Positions 50,386-62,000 of a DNA stretch of 64,000 bases are shown here, piece by piece. The DNA comes from Candidatus Hydrogenedentota bacterium (GTDB lineage Bacteria; Hydrogenedentota; Hydrogenedentia; Hydrogenedentales; JAGMZX01): assembly GCA_029556545.1 (NCBI GenBank), contig JAKQEQ010000073.1:41439-105438 (forward strand), written 5' to 3'. The notes under the pieces were generated by a model. It was given only the letters and a program-made list of their open reading frames with translations, was not told where the DNA came from and searched no databases. Position 1 is the first letter of the stretch. Each line of letters begins with the position of its first letter. Both the position numbers and the translations under genes were made by a program.

Positions 50386-53139
50386 ATGGGTGTGCGTGGG
50401 AAGCGGAAGGGACTGAAAGCGTATCCCGATCTCGACATGGTCCGGCAGGAGGCCATGGCGTTCGCGAAGATCGGCCTTTACCGCTATCGGTTCGACGGGC
50501 GTGTAGTCTTCATGGACGAACGCGCCCTTCGGATTTTCGAGCTTGAAGACCGATTTCCAAGTCCGGCCGACGTGGCGAACCGCACGCTCGCCGACCTGTT
50601 CGTCTACACCACGCCCCCCGGAGCCATGCGGCAGGAAATCCGGAATCGCGGCGAGTTGCACGACCGGGAGTGGTCTTTCAAGACCCTGAAGGGGACGCTG
50701 AAGTGGGTCGTCGAGGATTCGTACCTTGTTCCCGATCCTGAATCGGGAGAGGAGGCCATACAGGTACTGTGCCGCGACATCACGGACGAGAAGCGCGCGC
50801 ATCGGGCCCTCGCGGAAACTGAGGAAAAATACCGCATGCTGGTGGATGCGCTGCCCTTTTCCCTTTCGATTCTTCAGGACGAGAAGATCGTCTATGCAAA
50901 CCCGGCTACATTGCGCATGCTCGGCCTCGAATCTCTGGACCAGTTGCGCGGACGCGACATCGGGGCCGGCGTCGCCGAGTCGGAGAAGGTTCGGCTCCGC
51001 GAGTACGCGCAGCAACGCATCGAGGGCGCCACGTCACCGCCATCCCACTATGAGACGATCCTGCTCCGTGAGAACGGCGAGTCCTTTCCGGCGGAAGTCT
51101 TTATCGACCGCATTACCTTCGGCGGCCGCCTCGCGCTCCAGGCGCTTGTGATCGACATCAGTGAGCGTCAGCGGGCACAGCAGGCCCTCATCGAGAGCGA
51201 GGAACGCTATCGAAGCATCCTCGAAAACATCGCCGAGGGCTATTACGAAGTCGATCTCGAAGGCAACTTGACCTTCTTCAATCCGGCGTTGTGCCGCATA
51301 TTCGGGTACCCGGCAGAGGAGTTGCTGGGTCTCAATTACCGCCACTATTACCGCGACGAAGCCGCTATTCGCCGGGCGTATCGCACCTACCGAGAAGTCT
51401 ACAAGACCGGCCAGCCCGTGCACCTGATTGACTGGCGGATCATGTGCAAGAACGGCGCCGAGGCCATACTCGAAGTATCCATTAACCTTATGCGCGACCG
51501 GAGCGGCGCTCCCGTCGGGTTTCGCGGCATCGCCCGCGACGTCACGGCGCGCAAGCTCGCCGAGGGCAAGCTGCAGGAGGCCGAGGCCCGGTATCGCGAA
51601 CTCTTCGAGAACGCCAATGATATTCTGTACACGCACGATTTGGCGGGCACGCTGACGTCGGTGAACAAGACCGCACTTGAGATAAGCGGCTACGCGGCGG
51701 AGGAGGTATTGGGCCGCAGCGTCCTCGATCTGTTGGCGCCGGAGTGCCGCGCCGAGGCATTCCGGATGGTCCAGCGCAAGCTCAGCGGCGAGGACACAGC
51801 GACCCGTTACGAATCCGTCCTGGTCAGCAAGAGCGGCGCGCGCATCCCGGTCGAGGTCAGCACGCGCCTCATCCGCGAGAACGGCGTTCCGGCGGGCGTC
51901 CAAGGCATCGCGCGCGACATCACCGAGCGCAAGCGCGCGGAGGCGGAGCGCCTGCGGCTCGAAGCGCAGATACAGCATACGCAGAAGCTCGAGGGGCTCG
52001 GCGTGCTTGCCGGCGGCATCGCCCACGATTTCAATAACCTGCTCGTGGGCATTCTCGGCAACGCGGGCCTCGCGCTCACTCGACTTTCCGACAGCGCCCC
52101 CGCCCGACCCTTCGTCGAGAAAATCGAGGCCACCGCCCAGCGCGCCGCCGAATTGACCAACCAGATGCTCGCCTACGCGGGCAAAGGCACATTCGAGGTT
52201 CGGCCCGTGCACCTGCCCACGCTGGCCCGGGAAATGACCCAGCTTCTGGCCGCCTCGATCTCGAAAACCGCGCTGCTGCGCTATGATTTCGAGCCAGACC
52301 TCCCCCTGATTCGCGGCGACATCGCCCAATTACACCAAGTGATAATGAACCTCGTTACCAACGCAAGCGACGCTATCGGCGACCGGTCCGGCACGATCAC
52401 CATACGTACCGGTACTGTCGTCCTCGAGCGGGAACAACTGGTGGAAACCTATCTGCACGACGATTTCGAGCCGGGACCGTACGTCTGTCTCGAAGTGGCG
52501 GACACGGGCTGCGGCATGGACGCCGAGACGCAGAAGCGCATGTTTGATCCCTTCTTCAGCACGAAATTCGCGGGTCGCGGACTCGGCCTTGCCGCCGTAC
52601 TCGGGATTGTCCGCAGCCATCGCGGCGCCATCCGCATCCAGAGCCAACCCGGGGCAGGCACCACGTTCCAGGTGTTTTTCCCCGCAGTGCCGCGCACGGT
52701 CGCGGTGGAAGGCGAAGCGCCGCCTATCGACCCGGACGCCGAGGTTCGCCGGTGGCGCGGCAACGGGCTCGTGCTCATCGTCGATGACGAGAAGCGGGTG
52801 CGTGACGTGGCCAAGTCCATACTCGAACACCGGGGTTTCCAGACCTTGACCGCGGTGGACGGGCGGGAGGGCGTGCGTCTCTTCGCGGAATACAGCGACC
52901 AGATTCGCCTCGTTCTGCTTGACCTGACCATGCCGGGCCTCGACGGCAACGCCGTGCTCGCCGAAATCCGGCGCATGCGCGCCGACGTGCCCGTCATCCT
53001 GTCAAGCGGCTATACGAAGCAGGACGTGGTCGCCGAGGCCAGCGAACAGGACGCCTTCGCGTTTATCCAGAAGCCTTATCTTCCCGTCGATCTCATCCGA
53101 ATCGTGCGCGATGCGCTGAGCACCGGGGGAGGGGCGTAA
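50386..53139 (+). CDS. Hybrid sensor histidine kinase with four PAS domains and receiver
   Basis: This 917-residue cytoplasmic protein has four PAS domains (about 25-140, 145-265, 270-395 and 395-520, each ending in the VxDITERK-type linker). A HisKA domain follows with the phospho-accepting His in GGIAHDFNNLLVGI, then an HATPase domain (NLVTNASDAIG, DTGCGMD, GRGLGLAAVLG). A C-terminal receiver has its Asp in LVLLDLTMPGLDG. There is no membrane segment, so it senses an internal signal. No output regulator is adjacent. The ATG at 50386 has a weak GGGGG site about 14 bases upstream. Confidence 0.92.
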   Translation: MGVRGKRKGLKAYPDLDMVRQEAMAFAKIGLYRYRFDGRVVFMDERALRIFELEDRFPSPADVANRTLADLFVYTTPPGAMRQEIRNRGELHDREWSFKTLKGTLKWVVEDSYLVPDPESGEEAIQVLCRDITDEKRAHRALAETEEKYRMLVDALPFSLSILQDEKIVYANPATLRMLGLESLDQLRGRDIGAGVAESEKVRLREYAQQRIEGATSPPSHYETILLRENGESFPAEVFIDRITFGGRLALQALVIDISERQRAQQALIESEERYRSILENIAEGYYEVDLEGNLTFFNPALCRIFGYPAEELLGLNYRHYYRDEAAIRRAYRTYREVYKTGQPVHLIDWRIMCKNGAEAILEVSINLMRDRSGAPVGFRGIARDVTARKLAEGKLQEAEARYRELFENANDILYTHDLAGTLTSVNKTALEISGYAAEEVLGRSVLDLLAPECRAEAFRMVQRKLSGEDTATRYESVLVSKSGARIPVEVSTRLIRENGVPAGVQGIARDITERKRAEAERLRLEAQIQHTQKLEGLGVLAGGIAHDFNNLLVGILGNAGLALTRLSDSAPARPFVEKIEATAQRAAELTNQMLAYAGKGTFEVRPVHLPTLAREMTQLLAASISKTALLRYDFEPDLPLIRGDIAQLHQVIMNLVTNASDAIGDRSGTITIRTGTVVLEREQLVETYLHDDFEPGPYVCLEVADTGCGMDAETQKRMFDPFFSTKFAGRGLGLAAVLGIVRSHRGAIRIQSQPGAGTTFQVFFPAVPRTVAVEGEAPPIDPDAEVRRWRGNGLVLIVDDEKRVRDVAKSILEHRGFQTLTAVDGREGVRLFAEYSDQIRLVLLDLTMPGLDGNAVLAEIRRMRADVPVILSSGYTKQDVVAEASEQDAFAFIQKPYLPVDLIRIVRDALSTGGGA

Positions 53140-53328
53140 CGGCCAGTCTCTTGCGCGCACCGGCGCACTCGACGCTACCCTCGCCGCCGCGGAGGCGGCG
53201 AACGGGGGACACAGCGTGTGAACCGCGATGTCCCCTTCGAACGAGTCGAAAGCCCTTGAAAACAAAGGTCTCACGTGTCATAATGTGCGACAGTTTCTTA
53301 CAAGCAGTTAACAGAGTATATTACTGGA

Positions 53329-54117
53329 GTGGAAGTTCTCATTCTCGATACGCCGGAGGCGGCGGCGGAGCTGACGGCGCGGGTCATCGCGAAGGCGCTG
53401 CGCGACAATCCGCACCTGACGCTCGGCCTCGCGACGGGCCGCACGATGGAGCGGGTCTACGGGCTGCTTGTGCGAATGCACCGCGAGGAAAGGCTCGATT
53501 TCTCGCTCGCCTGCACCTTCAACCTAGATGAATACATCGGCGTATCCGCCGACAGCCCAAACTCATACCACCACTACATGTATGAACACCTGTTCCGGCA
53601 CATCAACATCAACTTGCGGCATGCGCACCTGCCAAACGGCATGGCCGCGGACAGCGCCGCCGAGTGCCGTCAGTACGAGTCGGCCATCAAGAACCACGGT
53701 GGCATCGATCTGCAATTGCTCGGCATCGGTCGATCCGGACATGTCGGGTTCAATGAACCCCTGTCCGCACTGTTCTCTCGTACCCGCGAGAAAGCGCTTT
53801 CCCCGGAGACCATCGCGCAAAACAGCCGCCTATTCGTGGGGGATGAGCCCATGCCGCGCCGGGCGATCACGATGGGCGTGGGCACGATCCTCGAGTCGCG
53901 GCGCTGTCTGCTGCTGGCCACGGGCGCGGAGAAGGCCGCGATCATCGCGAAGGCGGTGGAAGGGCCAATTACGGGGATGATCTCCGCGACGGCGCTGCAA
54001 TTGCATCCGCACTGCACCGTGATCGTGGACGAAGCCGCCGCGGCGCAACTGGAAAATACGGAGTATTATCGCTGGATATTTGAGAACGAACCGGAGTGGG
54101 AAGAATTCCGATGTTGA
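53329..54117 (+). CDS. nagB: Glucosamine-6-phosphate deaminase
   Basis: This 262-residue enzyme converts glucosamine 6-phosphate to fructose 6-phosphate and ammonia. It shows LGLATGRTMERVYG, the base-bearing FNLDEYIG and GIGRSGHVGFNEP with the catalytic His; the position held by Asp in the E. coli enzyme is Ser here, as in many NagB-like proteins. The GTG start at 53329 gives the family N-terminus MEVLILDTPEAAAEL but has only a weak ribosome site. It overlaps the inositol-monophosphatase-like gene by seven bases. Confidence 0.85.
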   Translation: MEVLILDTPEAAAELTARVIAKALRDNPHLTLGLATGRTMERVYGLLVRMHREERLDFSLACTFNLDEYIGVSADSPNSYHHYMYEHLFRHININLRHAHLPNGMAADSAAECRQYESAIKNHGGIDLQLLGIGRSGHVGFNEPLSALFSRTREKALSPETIAQNSRLFVGDEPMPRRAITMGVGTILESRRCLLLATGAEKAAIIAKAVEGPITGMISATALQLHPHCTVIVDEAAAAQLENTEYYRWIFENEPEWEEFRC

Positions 54118-54950
54118 CGGGCGGGCACCGGGGCAGTGACGCCGGGAAGGGTACACAGTTGAAAAACGTCGAGACAAAGTTGATCGAGGAGTTTCTGGTC
54201 GAGACCGGGGACTACGTGCGGGAGCGCTACGCGGCCCGGGAGCGGGTGGCGGTGGTGGCGAAGGCGCACGCGAGCGATTTGTTGACGGAAGTCGATCTCA
54301 CCGTGCAGAAACGGGCGGTCGAGGCGGTGGCGCGCGCCTTTCCTCGCGACGCGTTCATCGGCGAGGAGGAGGGGCTGGCCCGTTTTCCCGCCAATCCCGA
54401 CGGGCGCTGCTGGGTCATGGACCCTATCGACGGCACGTACAACTTCGTGCGCGGCCTGCTACCCATGTTCGGCGTGTCGCTGGCTTTCGTCGAGCACGGC
54501 GTACCTCAGGCGGGCGGCGTGCTATTTCCGGTGACGGGCGACTTGCTGATCGCCGAGCGTGGGGGAGGAGCGTATCGAAACGGCCAACGTATCCGGGTAT
54601 CGACCGTACGCACCTTAGAAGAGTGCTCGCTCGGCGTTGATTTCGGAGATGGCGGGGACCGGATCAGCCTGTTCGAGCGAGGCGCGGGATTGCTGCGGGC
54701 CGTGGGGCAGCTGCGGTGCCTGGGTTGTGCCGTGCTGTCGCTATGTCAGATAGCGACAGGCGATGCGGACGCTTACGTGCACCTGACGTTGACGCCGTGG
54801 GACTATGCCGCTTCGCAGATCATCGTGGAAGAGGCCGGGGGGAGGGCCTCGCGATTGGACGGCGGTCCCTTGCGGCTTTTCGACGGCAAACGGGGCGTGC
54901 TTTTCAGCAACAGCGCTCTGCATGATGCGATCGTGGAACTGTTCGACTGA
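54111..54950 (+). CDS. Inositol-monophosphatase-family phosphatase
   Basis: This 279-residue Mg-dependent phosphatase has the metal motifs GEEEG, DPIDGTYNFVRG and the late WDYAASQIIVEEAGG. It would hydrolyse inositol 1-phosphate or another small phosphate such as a sugar bisphosphate. ATG at 54111 overlaps the nagB end and has GGGAAG upstream. A TTG at 54159, with GGAAGG 8 bases before it, gives an N-terminus nearer the family norm (LKNVETKLIEEFLVE). The coupling to nagB suggests a sugar-phosphate role. Confidence 0.85.
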   Translation: MLTGGHRGSDAGKGTQLKNVETKLIEEFLVETGDYVRERYAARERVAVVAKAHASDLLTEVDLTVQKRAVEAVARAFPRDAFIGEEEGLARFPANPDGRCWVMDPIDGTYNFVRGLLPMFGVSLAFVEHGVPQAGGVLFPVTGDLLIAERGGGAYRNGQRIRVSTVRTLEECSLGVDFGDGGDRISLFERGAGLLRAVGQLRCLGCAVLSLCQIATGDADAYVHLTLTPWDYAASQIIVEEAGGRASRLDGGPLRLFDGKRGVLFSNSALHDAIVELFD

Positions 54951-55176
54951 CGGCGTATCGTACCGGCCTCGTCCATACCGTCGGCGCCGCTTGGTTTTCT
55001 TGTCTCTTCCGCTTCCCCACACACATCACACCGCAGTAACCGCCCCTCACCCCCCGCCCAAATTCGGCGAATGTGTGGTATGATAACGCGCAGATCGCGG
55101 ACGGGCTGTGTCGTCAGGTTGCGCAGGGGCGTGCAGACGCAGGCGAAACGACGCAACAAGTGAGGTGTACGGCATC

Positions 55177-58100
55177 ATGTTCGCTCACATTGCGGGACTT
55201 GCGGCAGGCACTGTATTGCTCATCGGGGCCGCCCTGCCGGGGGCGCCGGGAAACACCGTTCCCGCCGGGGGAGACGATGCGCGCGCCTACCTCGTCGAAT
55301 TGCACGCACCTCCCGCGGCGAAGGTCTATGCCGCCCACTTGGCCGCGAAGGCGGACGCGCGGGCGAGTGTGGCGGCTACGCGGGCGCACCTTGAGGCGCT
55401 GGAAGCAGCCCAGGGGGAATTGATCCGGGCGCTTGGCTGGGAGCTGCCCGACGTACCCGTGCTGTACCAGGTTCGTCGCGTCTTGAATGGCGTCGCCGTG
55501 ATCGCGACGGGCGAGGAAGCCGCGGAGATCGAGCGGATCCCGGGCGTGGCGCGGGTGAGTATGCTGCCGGTGCTGTACCCGAGTCTGACCACCAGCGTCC
55601 CGTTCATCGAGGCGCAACGGGTCTGGGGACAGGAGTCCACAGGCTTCACGGGTCGTGGCGTGCGCATCGGCATAATCGATACGGGTATCGATTACTTGCA
55701 CCCGAATTTCGGCGGCCCGGGCACTCCCGCGGCATACCAGCAGAACAGCCGCATCGTGATCGGAGACGCGCCCTACCCGAACGAGAAGGTCGTCGGGGGC
55801 TTCGATTTCGCGGGCGAGTACTACAATCCCGGCGACTCGCTCTATCGCGTTCCTATTCCCGACCCTGACCCGACAGACACGCGCGGTCACGGCACGCACG
55901 TCGCGTCGATTGCCGCGGGCTATGGGATCACTATACTGCCGACGCGGCATCCGGGGCCGTACGAGGAGTCGACGGACTTTTCGAGGTACTTGATCGGGCC
56001 GGGCGTGGCGCCGGAGGCACTGCTCTACGCCTTGAAGGTGTTTGGAGACACGGGCGGCACGAATCTGGTGCCGCAGGCGATTGATTGGGCGGTGGATCCC
56101 GACGATGACGGCGACTTCTCGGACCATTTGGACGTGATAAATCTATCGCTGGGCGCGGCCTACGCCGTGCTCCCGGACACCATGGCGTCCGCCTGCGACT
56201 CTGCGGTCCAGGTGGGGGTTATCGTGTGTATCTCCGCGGGGAACAACGGCGACGTCTTCTTTGTGTTGGACACCCCCGGTGCGTCGCCGCGGGCGTTGTG
56301 CGTGGCCGCATCCGAGGACCTGGACGACACGTACACGGGGGCAAGCGCGCCACTTATCCCGGACACCTTGGCGACGTTCTCCAGCCGAGGCCCCGTGCCC
56401 GAGGGACAAAATGCTATTCTCAAGCCGGACCTCTGCGCGCCGGGGGTCGGCATCACGGCGGCGCGGGCCCTCGCCGTAAACCGGGAGACGCTCGCCATCC
56501 GTTTCAGCGGGACCTCGATGGCGGCGCCGCACGTGGCGGGCGTCATGGCGCTCTTGCGCGAACAGCACCCGGACTGGACCGCCGCGGAACTCAAGGCGCT
56601 GGTCATGAACACGGCGACGCACGATGTGTACCTCGGCGAGCCCGACGCGTCGCCCCGCGCGGGCACGTCGCGCGTCGGCGCCGGGCGCGTGAACGCGGCG
56701 GCGGCCGCCGCCGCGGAAGTGATTGTATTCAACGCCGTGCGCCCGGATCTCGTCAGCCTCCCGTTTCGGACGAAGGACGTCCGCGATTTCACGCGGGAAA
56801 CGTTGATCTGCCGTGTCGTGAACAAGGGCGCGAATACGGTCCGTTTCGAGATTTCGCTGGATTCGGTCATCGCGGCCCCGGGCGTCGCGTTACGACTCTA
56901 CGAAACGGACACCGGCCCGATTGCGCCGGGCGCTTCCGTCGAGTTCCCCGTTATCCTCGAGGCCACCGCGTCGGCCATGAAGCACGTTCGCGGGGCGGAC
57001 GTGGGGGAGACGCAACTCGGCTTCCCGCGCCAGTGGATGACCGAGGTTTCGGGCTACGTGACGCTTACGCCTTACGATGCGGGGCCCCGCCTGCGTTTGG
57101 CGTACTACGCCGCGCCGCGGCCCGCCGCCGCAGTCCGAGCCGCCACGTCCGTGTTGGATGTCTCCGCTTCTTCAAGAGTCTCATTGGATTTGATTGGGGA
57201 CGGATTCGAGGGCCCGAACCCGCCGGTCGATGTGGTGTCGCTCGTGACGCCGGCGGCGTTGATGTGGGTCAGCCCCCAGGCACAGAACCCTTTTGCCCGG
57301 AGTACACCCGGCGATCTCCGTTACGTGGGGATACAAAGCGACTACCACGACGTGAACCGTGTTACGGCGCGAACCACCGTGTCGTTCGCCATCGCGGCGT
57401 TCGGAGAATGGCATACGCCCGCGAGCGGCTACTACCTCGTCCGCGTCGACATCAATCGCGACGGCTGGCCGGACTACACGGTCTACAATGGCATCTTCTG
57501 GGAGCCGTTCAGCGAAGTCCCCTTTCAACTGAGCGATATCCTCGTTACCGTGCGCGGGCTTTGGGATTCGCTCTATCAGGGTCTTGCAAACGGCCTGCCC
57601 ATCAACTACTTCTCGCCGGACGTCCGGGATACGGTCGCTTTTCGCGGAAGCGTCTTGGTCCTGCCGATTTCCGCGCATTCACTCGGCCTGCGCGACAGCG
57701 GGCGTTCGAGTTTCGACTTCTGGGTCGATACCTTCTTCTCCGAACGCGCGTTCAGGACCGGTATCCCCGATGATCGGTCCGCCGTGCTTTACCACGATAT
57801 CAAGGCGCCGGGACTGCGTTTCCCGGACGGGAATCCGGCCCCGCCGAGGCGGAGTCGAGGCGGCGATTCGATCGTCGTCGAGGTGGACAGCGAAGCCTAT
57901 GCGCACAGCAAGACGAAGGGCGTGCTGCTCCTGCACCATCATAACCGCATCGAGGACCGGGCCGAGTGGGTAAAGGTCATCACCGACGGCGACAGCGACC
58001 TCGACGGTATCCCCGACGTCATCGAGGGGGTCGAAGACTTCGACGGCGACGGGGCGCCCAACCTCCTCGACCCCGATGCGGACGGCGACACCTTACTCGA

Positions 58101-58887
58101 CAAGGACGAGGGAACGGACGACGTGGACGGCGACGGTTGGCCCAATTTTCTTGACCTGGACTCGGACGGCGACGGCATCCCCGATCGGGTCGAAAGCCTC
58201 GATGACGCAGACCGGGACGGCAACCCCAACGCTTACGACTTCGACTCGGACGGCGACGGGGTCCTGGACGCCATCGAAGGCGCGGACGACGCGGACGGCG
58301 ACGGGGTTCCGAACTGCCTGGACCTGGACGCGGACGGTGATACGCTGCCTGACTGGTTCGAGGGCATCGACGATATTGATGGCGACGGTGTCCCCAGTTT
58401 TCTCGATCTCGACTCCGACGGCGACGGCCTGTGCGATTACGACGAGGCGAACGTCTATTTCACGAACCCCTATGACCGCGACACCGACGGCGACGGCATC
58501 GATGACGGCGACGAAATCGCGCGGGGCACGGATCCGCTCACGGCGGAGCCGCCGCCGCCGACCGACTCGGTGCGCGCGACAATCGGCGCTTACGCCGACC
58601 GCGTGCAAGTCTGGTGGACGGCGGTACCCGGCAAGACCACCTACCGCGTGTATCGCACGACCACCGACAACCCGGACACGGCAATTCCGGTATCGAACTG
58701 GATAGCGGAGACGGTCCACGTGGACTACACGGCGGATTCCCCGCGTGAGCAGCGAGTAGGCGGCTGCAGCGGATACGTCACCGAATTCACCTATTACACC
58801 TACTTTGTCAAGGCGCGGAATCCCGGTGGCGAGAGCCTATGGAGCGCCGGCGCCGTAGGTTGCCGCGGCGGCCCCGCCACACGCTGA
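55177..58887 (+). CDS. Exported subtilisin-like serine protease (S8) with calcium-binding repeats
   Basis: This 1236-residue protein has a signal peptide (AGLAAGTVLLIGAALPG), an I9-like propeptide and a subtilase domain with Asp168 (IIDTGIDY), His238 (RGHGTHVAS) and Ser447 (SGTSMAAPH). A middle beta-sandwich-like region follows. Residues about 937-1120 hold a dense series of thrombospondin-3-type DxDxDG calcium repeats. The C-terminus is a fibronectin-III-like domain (VWWTAVPGKTTYRVYRTTT). It is probably a surface or secreted protease. ATG at 55177 gives the signal peptide at once, with GAGG 11 bases upstream. Confidence 0.92.
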   Translation: MFAHIAGLAAGTVLLIGAALPGAPGNTVPAGGDDARAYLVELHAPPAAKVYAAHLAAKADARASVAATRAHLEALEAAQGELIRALGWELPDVPVLYQVRRVLNGVAVIATGEEAAEIERIPGVARVSMLPVLYPSLTTSVPFIEAQRVWGQESTGFTGRGVRIGIIDTGIDYLHPNFGGPGTPAAYQQNSRIVIGDAPYPNEKVVGGFDFAGEYYNPGDSLYRVPIPDPDPTDTRGHGTHVASIAAGYGITILPTRHPGPYEESTDFSRYLIGPGVAPEALLYALKVFGDTGGTNLVPQAIDWAVDPDDDGDFSDHLDVINLSLGAAYAVLPDTMASACDSAVQVGVIVCISAGNNGDVFFVLDTPGASPRALCVAASEDLDDTYTGASAPLIPDTLATFSSRGPVPEGQNAILKPDLCAPGVGITAARALAVNRETLAIRFSGTSMAAPHVAGVMALLREQHPDWTAAELKALVMNTATHDVYLGEPDASPRAGTSRVGAGRVNAAAAAAAEVIVFNAVRPDLVSLPFRTKDVRDFTRETLICRVVNKGANTVRFEISLDSVIAAPGVALRLYETDTGPIAPGASVEFPVILEATASAMKHVRGADVGETQLGFPRQWMTEVSGYVTLTPYDAGPRLRLAYYAAPRPAAAVRAATSVLDVSASSRVSLDLIGDGFEGPNPPVDVVSLVTPAALMWVSPQAQNPFARSTPGDLRYVGIQSDYHDVNRVTARTTVSFAIAAFGEWHTPASGYYLVRVDINRDGWPDYTVYNGIFWEPFSEVPFQLSDILVTVRGLWDSLYQGLANGLPINYFSPDVRDTVAFRGSVLVLPISAHSLGLRDSGRSSFDFWVDTFFSERAFRTGIPDDRSAVLYHDIKAPGLRFPDGNPAPPRRSRGGDSIVVEVDSEAYAHSKTKGVLLLHHHNRIEDRAEWVKVITDGDSDLDGIPDVIEGVEDFDGDGAPNLLDPDADGDTLLDKDEGTDDVDGDGWPNFLDLDSDGDGIPDRVESLDDADRDGNPNAYDFDSDGDGVLDAIEGADDADGDGVPNCLDLDADGDTLPDWFEGIDDIDGDGVPSFLDLDSDGDGLCDYDEANVYFTNPYDRDTDGDGIDDGDEIARGTDPLTAEPPPPTDSVRATIGAYADRVQVWWTAVPGKTTYRVYRTTTDNPDTAIPVSNWIAETVHVDYTADSPREQRVGGCSGYVTEFTYYTYFVKARNPGGESLWSAGAVGCRGGPATR
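57985..58540 (+). repeat. Thrombospondin-3-type repeat array within the protease gene
   Basis: About a dozen units of the form DxDxDGxxD recur every 12-18 residues (for example DSDGDGIPDRVES, DADGDTLPDWFEG). Their codons repeat the words GACGGCGAC and GACTCGGAC. The protein segment should bind many calcium ions and act as a stiff spacer. Confidence 0.85.
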
Positions 58888-59035
58888 CCCACACCTTACC
58901 CGGTCTCCTTTGTCCCGGGCGGCCCATGCCGATCGTGCGTCCATCCCGTAAACCGTTCGTGACTTGAAAAGACCGACGATGCCCGAGAATACTTGCGGTT
59001 CTTCACAACGCGACTTGCGCGCAGGGAGAGGCGAC

Positions 59036-62000
59036 ATGAAACGGGATACGGACAATGAATCGGTGGAGGCGCTAAAGCGGCGCATGAGCAGGTCCGACTG
59101 CGGCTGCGGCGGGGCGTGCGGCGGCCTGGCGCGGCGCGAGTTTCTCAAGATGGCCGGCGGGGGTCTGGTTGCCACTTCCTTTGGACGCGGACTCCTGCCG
59201 ATGGCGGGTCCGTTCGCGGCCGTGGACACGGACCACGGCCATTTGGTGCCTGCGGACAAGAAGCTGAGTGAAGCGTGGATAAGGAGCCTTTACGAACGCG
59301 GCACGAAGGAGGTCTTTCGCGGGAAGAGCCTCGAAAACATCGGCATGCCGTGCGGCGGCATCGGCGCCGGTCAACTGTACCTGTGCGGCGACGGCACCCT
59401 CGGCTGCTGGCAAATCTTCAATAATGCCGCCTCGAATTGGGTGGAAGGCACCCACGCAACCTACAAGCATCGCGGCATCGCGAAGCCAGTCGATCAGGGC
59501 TTCGCCGTCTCCGTCCTCCAGGGCAGCGACCTCCTGTGGCGCCCCCTCAACAGCGAGGGCTTCGCGGATATCGAGTTCCAGGGTGAATATCCGATAGGCA
59601 CGGTGCGATACGCCTCGCCCGGGTTTCCCGTCAAGATTGAAATGGAGGCGTTTTCGCCCTTCGTCCCATTGAATGCCACCGACTCGACCCTGCCCGCGAC
59701 CGTCTTCCACATCACCGTCGAGAACGTCACGGACGACCTGGCGCGGGTCAGTATCGGCGCGTGGCTCCAGAACGCCGTGGGCCATGCCTATGGCCTCGAA
59801 CACGATGCCTTGCGCCGCACGCGCCTGCTCCGCGAGCGGGGCCGCGCCTTCATCGTGCATTCCGCGGAGGAACGGCCCGTCGAGCCGCCCGCGGAAGCCG
59901 CCGCGCCGCGTGCGCCGATAGCGTTTGCGGATTTCGAGTCGGACGGCTACGGCGATTGGCGAGTCGAGGGCGACGCCTTCGGGCCGGGGCCCGCGAAGGG
60001 CACCCTGCCCGGCCAGAACCCGGTGACGGGCTTCCTGGGCGACAGGCTGGTCAACACCTTCTTCGGCGGCGACGACGCGAAAGGCGCGCTGACTTCGCCG
60101 GCCTTCACGGTCTCGCGCAGGTACGTCAATTTTCTGATTGGCGGCGGCAATCACCCGGAAAGGACGTGTATGAACCTCGTCGTGGAGGGACGGGCCGTGC
60201 GCAGCGCGACGGGCCGCAACAACGAGGCGTTGCAGTGGCACGCCTGGGACGTGGCGGAATTCGAGGGGAAACAGGCCCATCTCGTCATCGTCGACGATAA
60301 ACTGGGCGGTTGGGGCCACATCAACATCGATCACATCGAGTTCGCCGACGCCCTGCGCGAGGGCAGCCCCGCAACGCTCGAAACCGCCGCGGATTACGGC
60401 ACGCTGGCGCTGGCGTGCGTGGACGGCGTTGTTGCGGTCACACGACGGTACCCGGGGCGTCCGGCCGAGCAGTACGTTGTCGAAAACGACGCCGTCTACG
60501 GCATCCGAGAGACGCGGCTGGGATATCTGCGGAGTGCGGAAATCGACCTGGCGCGCCGGCAGCGCTGTACCTTCACGTTTGTGCTTGCGTGGCATTTCCC
60601 AAACCAGCAGAACGGCCATCATTACGCGGCCCGCTTCGAAGACGCCGCCGCCGTGGCGCGGTATGTCCTCGATCATCATGATCGACTTAGCGCGGACACC
60701 CGGCGCTGGCGCGATACCTACTACGACAGCACCCTGCCGTACTGGCTTCTCGACCGTCTCCACTCGGTGGTCTCGAACCTGGCGACCGGTACGTGCCAGT
60801 ACTGGAAGAATGGGCGCTTCTGGGCCTACGAGGGCGTGACCTGCTGTCACGGCACCTGCACCCACGTTTGGAATTACGCCCACGCCCACGCGCGCCTATT
60901 TCCCGAACTCGCCCGGAGCGCGCGCGAACTTCAGGACTTCAACCCGCGGGAAAACGGCGGGGGGTTTCACCCGGAGACGGGGCTCGTCGGCTTTCGCAGC
61001 GACGACAACTACGCCGCCGACGGGCAGTGCGGGACGATCCTGAAGGCATTTCGCGAGCATCTGACGTCGCGGGACAACGCCTTCCTCGAAAGGAACTGGC
61101 CCAGTATCAGGAAGGCGCTCGAATACTCGATCGAGCAGGACGCCAAGGGCGTGACCGGCGGTGCGCCGGAGGACCCGGACGGGCTGATCGAAAACACCCA
61201 GCACAACACCTACGACATCAACTACGAAGGCGCGAACACCTTCGTGGGCGGGCTGTACCTCGCGGCGCTGCGCGCGGGCGAGGAGATGGCGAAAATCGTC
61301 GGCGACGCGGCGTTCGCGGAACGCGCGCGGGCGCTGTTCGAGTCGGGCCGGGACAAGACCGTCGATCGGCTCTGGAACGGCGAGTATTTCGTTCAGGAAG
61401 TGGACCTCGAGAAATACCCGAAACACCAGTACAAAGACGGATGCCTCTCGGATCAACTCTTCGGCCAGGGCTGGGCGCACCACGTGGGGCTCGGGTACAT
61501 CTACCCGCCGGAACTCGTCCAGACGGCGCTGCGATCCATCTGGAAATACAACTGGGCGCCGGATATCGGCCCATACAATGAGGTCTACCCGCCGTTCCGG
61601 TGGTTTGTCAGTCCCGGCGAGGCCGGTCTGCTGACGTGTACGTGGCCCAAGAGCGATCACCTGAAGGAAGGTACGCTGTATCGCGAGGAAGTGTGGACCG
61701 GTATTGAGTACCAGGTGGCGGGCCACATGATCTGGGAGGGCATGATCGAGGAGGGACTCGCGGTCTGCCGCGCGGCGCATGATCGCTATCATCCCGATCG
61801 TTTCAATCCCTACAACGAAATCGAGTGTGGCGACCACTACGCCCGCGCGCTTGCCAGTTGGGGCGTGTATCATGCTCTCGCCGGCTTCGAGTACGACGGG
61901 CCGCGCGGTTTCATCGCCTTCGCGCCCCGCTTCAAGCCGGACCACTTCAAGGCCGCATTCACCGCGGCCGAGGGGTGGGGCGTCTTCGAGCAGCGCATCG

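Noticed and set aside
57985..58540. Tandem DNA repeat or mobile repeat array
   Set aside because: Explained by codons of calcium-binding protein repeats within one reading frame.
59072..60889. 605-codon minus-strand open frame inside the GH116 gene
   Set aside because: Antisense shadow of a high-GC gene; Arg/Val-rich with no domain, while the plus strand has clear glycosidase motifs.
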